DNA of 64,000 bases from Acanthacorydalis orientalis (taxonomy: Eukaryota; Arthropoda; Insecta; Megaloptera; Corydalidae), in assembly GCA_034766995.1 (NCBI GenBank), contig CM068317.1:34432928-34496927 (forward strand), given 5' to 3'. Position numbers and translations under genes: made by a program. The notes beneath the pieces were generated by a model that searched no databases, had not been told where the DNA came from, and saw only the letters and a list, made by a program, of their open reading frames with translations. This document shows positions 63,721 through 64,000 of the stretch, in pieces; the stretch's first letter is position 1, and every line of letters begins with the position of its first letter.

Positions 63721-64000
63721 TGGACCGATACGGAACGTATAAATGCGATAAATATATCTGGATAGGATATACCGATGTTTATGAATTTGATTGATGATAA
63801 ATTTGTGGATGGTAAATGTTCTTACATTCGAGACAATTCTCGGGTTGATTTATAACTTGAAATATTACATAAACATCACTTCTTCATATAAATAATACCT
63901 TTGACGTCGCAATCTTTTATAAATCTCCTTAATTACTTAATTTCTTTTATAACATTTTAACAGGTAATTATCGGCATTTCTTCCATGAAATGAAAAATTA

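Overview
The window is eukaryotic nuclear DNA, most likely from an insect, and a bee-like hymenopteran is my best guess. It is extremely AT-rich and carries roughly 65-70 pure or compound (TA)n microsatellites, about one per kilobase. It also holds decayed mariner and piggyBac DNA transposons and isolated short GC/CpG-richer islands. I see no operons, no bacterial gene structure, no rRNA and no CRISPR array. Most open reading frames over 60 codons are either poly-(Tyr-Ile) readings of TA repeats or chance openings.

The one convincing protein-coding gene is a compact three-exon gene at 41537-42248 on the plus strand, and I regard it as the main discovery. Exons 41537-41630, 41807-41955 and 42084-42248 join in compatible phases (1, then 0) across GTAAG..AG introns that each contain a TA repeat. 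They encode a 135-residue protein: one complete LIM zinc-binding domain with cysteine-rich-protein (CRP/CRIP) spacing (C4, C7, H25, C28, C31, C34, C52, C55), then a cysteine-rich linker, then a tail of about ten Asp-Ser-Pro-Cys-Cys/His/Gln pentapeptides. Cysteine makes up 32 of the 135 residues. I know of no named family with this LIM-plus-pentapeptide layout.

Mobile elements. Three copies (12214-12776, 37787-38319, 40624-41176) of one internally deleted mariner have TIRs resembling the cecropia/Hsmar1 group. They share nearly the same deletion and keep only the N-terminal helix-turn-helix region of the transposase. A fourth copy (58192-58480) is truncated, and a second 3' end lies beside copy 1 at 12848-12926. 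A 743-bp piggyBac-type element (56175-56917) sits between TTAA duplications. It carries an 83-codon ORF that joins the transposase N-terminus to the first half of its C-terminal cysteine domain.

Layout. 1-12.2 kb: AT-rich, with a CCAAT/TATA promoter-like patch near 3.1-3.3 kb and a GC-richer block at 5.87-6.25 kb. 12.2-13.5 kb: mariner copy 1 and a CG-richer patch. 14-31 kb: AT-rich, with a strong acceptor/donor composite at 17.8 kb that looks like a recursive splice site or micro-exon, suggesting that at least part of the window is plus-strand intron. 30.8-34.1 kb: two CpG-rich blocks. 34.3-34.8 kb: a 161-bp tandem duplication. 35.9 kb: a perfect 22-bp inverted repeat. 37.8-41.2 kb: mariner copies 2 and 3. 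41.5-42.3 kb: the LIM gene. 43.8-52.6 kb: scattered GC-richer blocks, including copies of a short dispersed repeat. 56.2-58.5 kb: piggyBac and mariner remnants. 59.0-63.7 kb: further GC-richer blocks, the last holding a tRNA-like/SINE-head sequence.

Apart from the LIM gene, the window reads as intergenic or long-intron DNA whose visible function would be regulatory. Conservation cannot be judged from one sequence, so calls of candidate regulatory blocks rest only on base composition and motifs.
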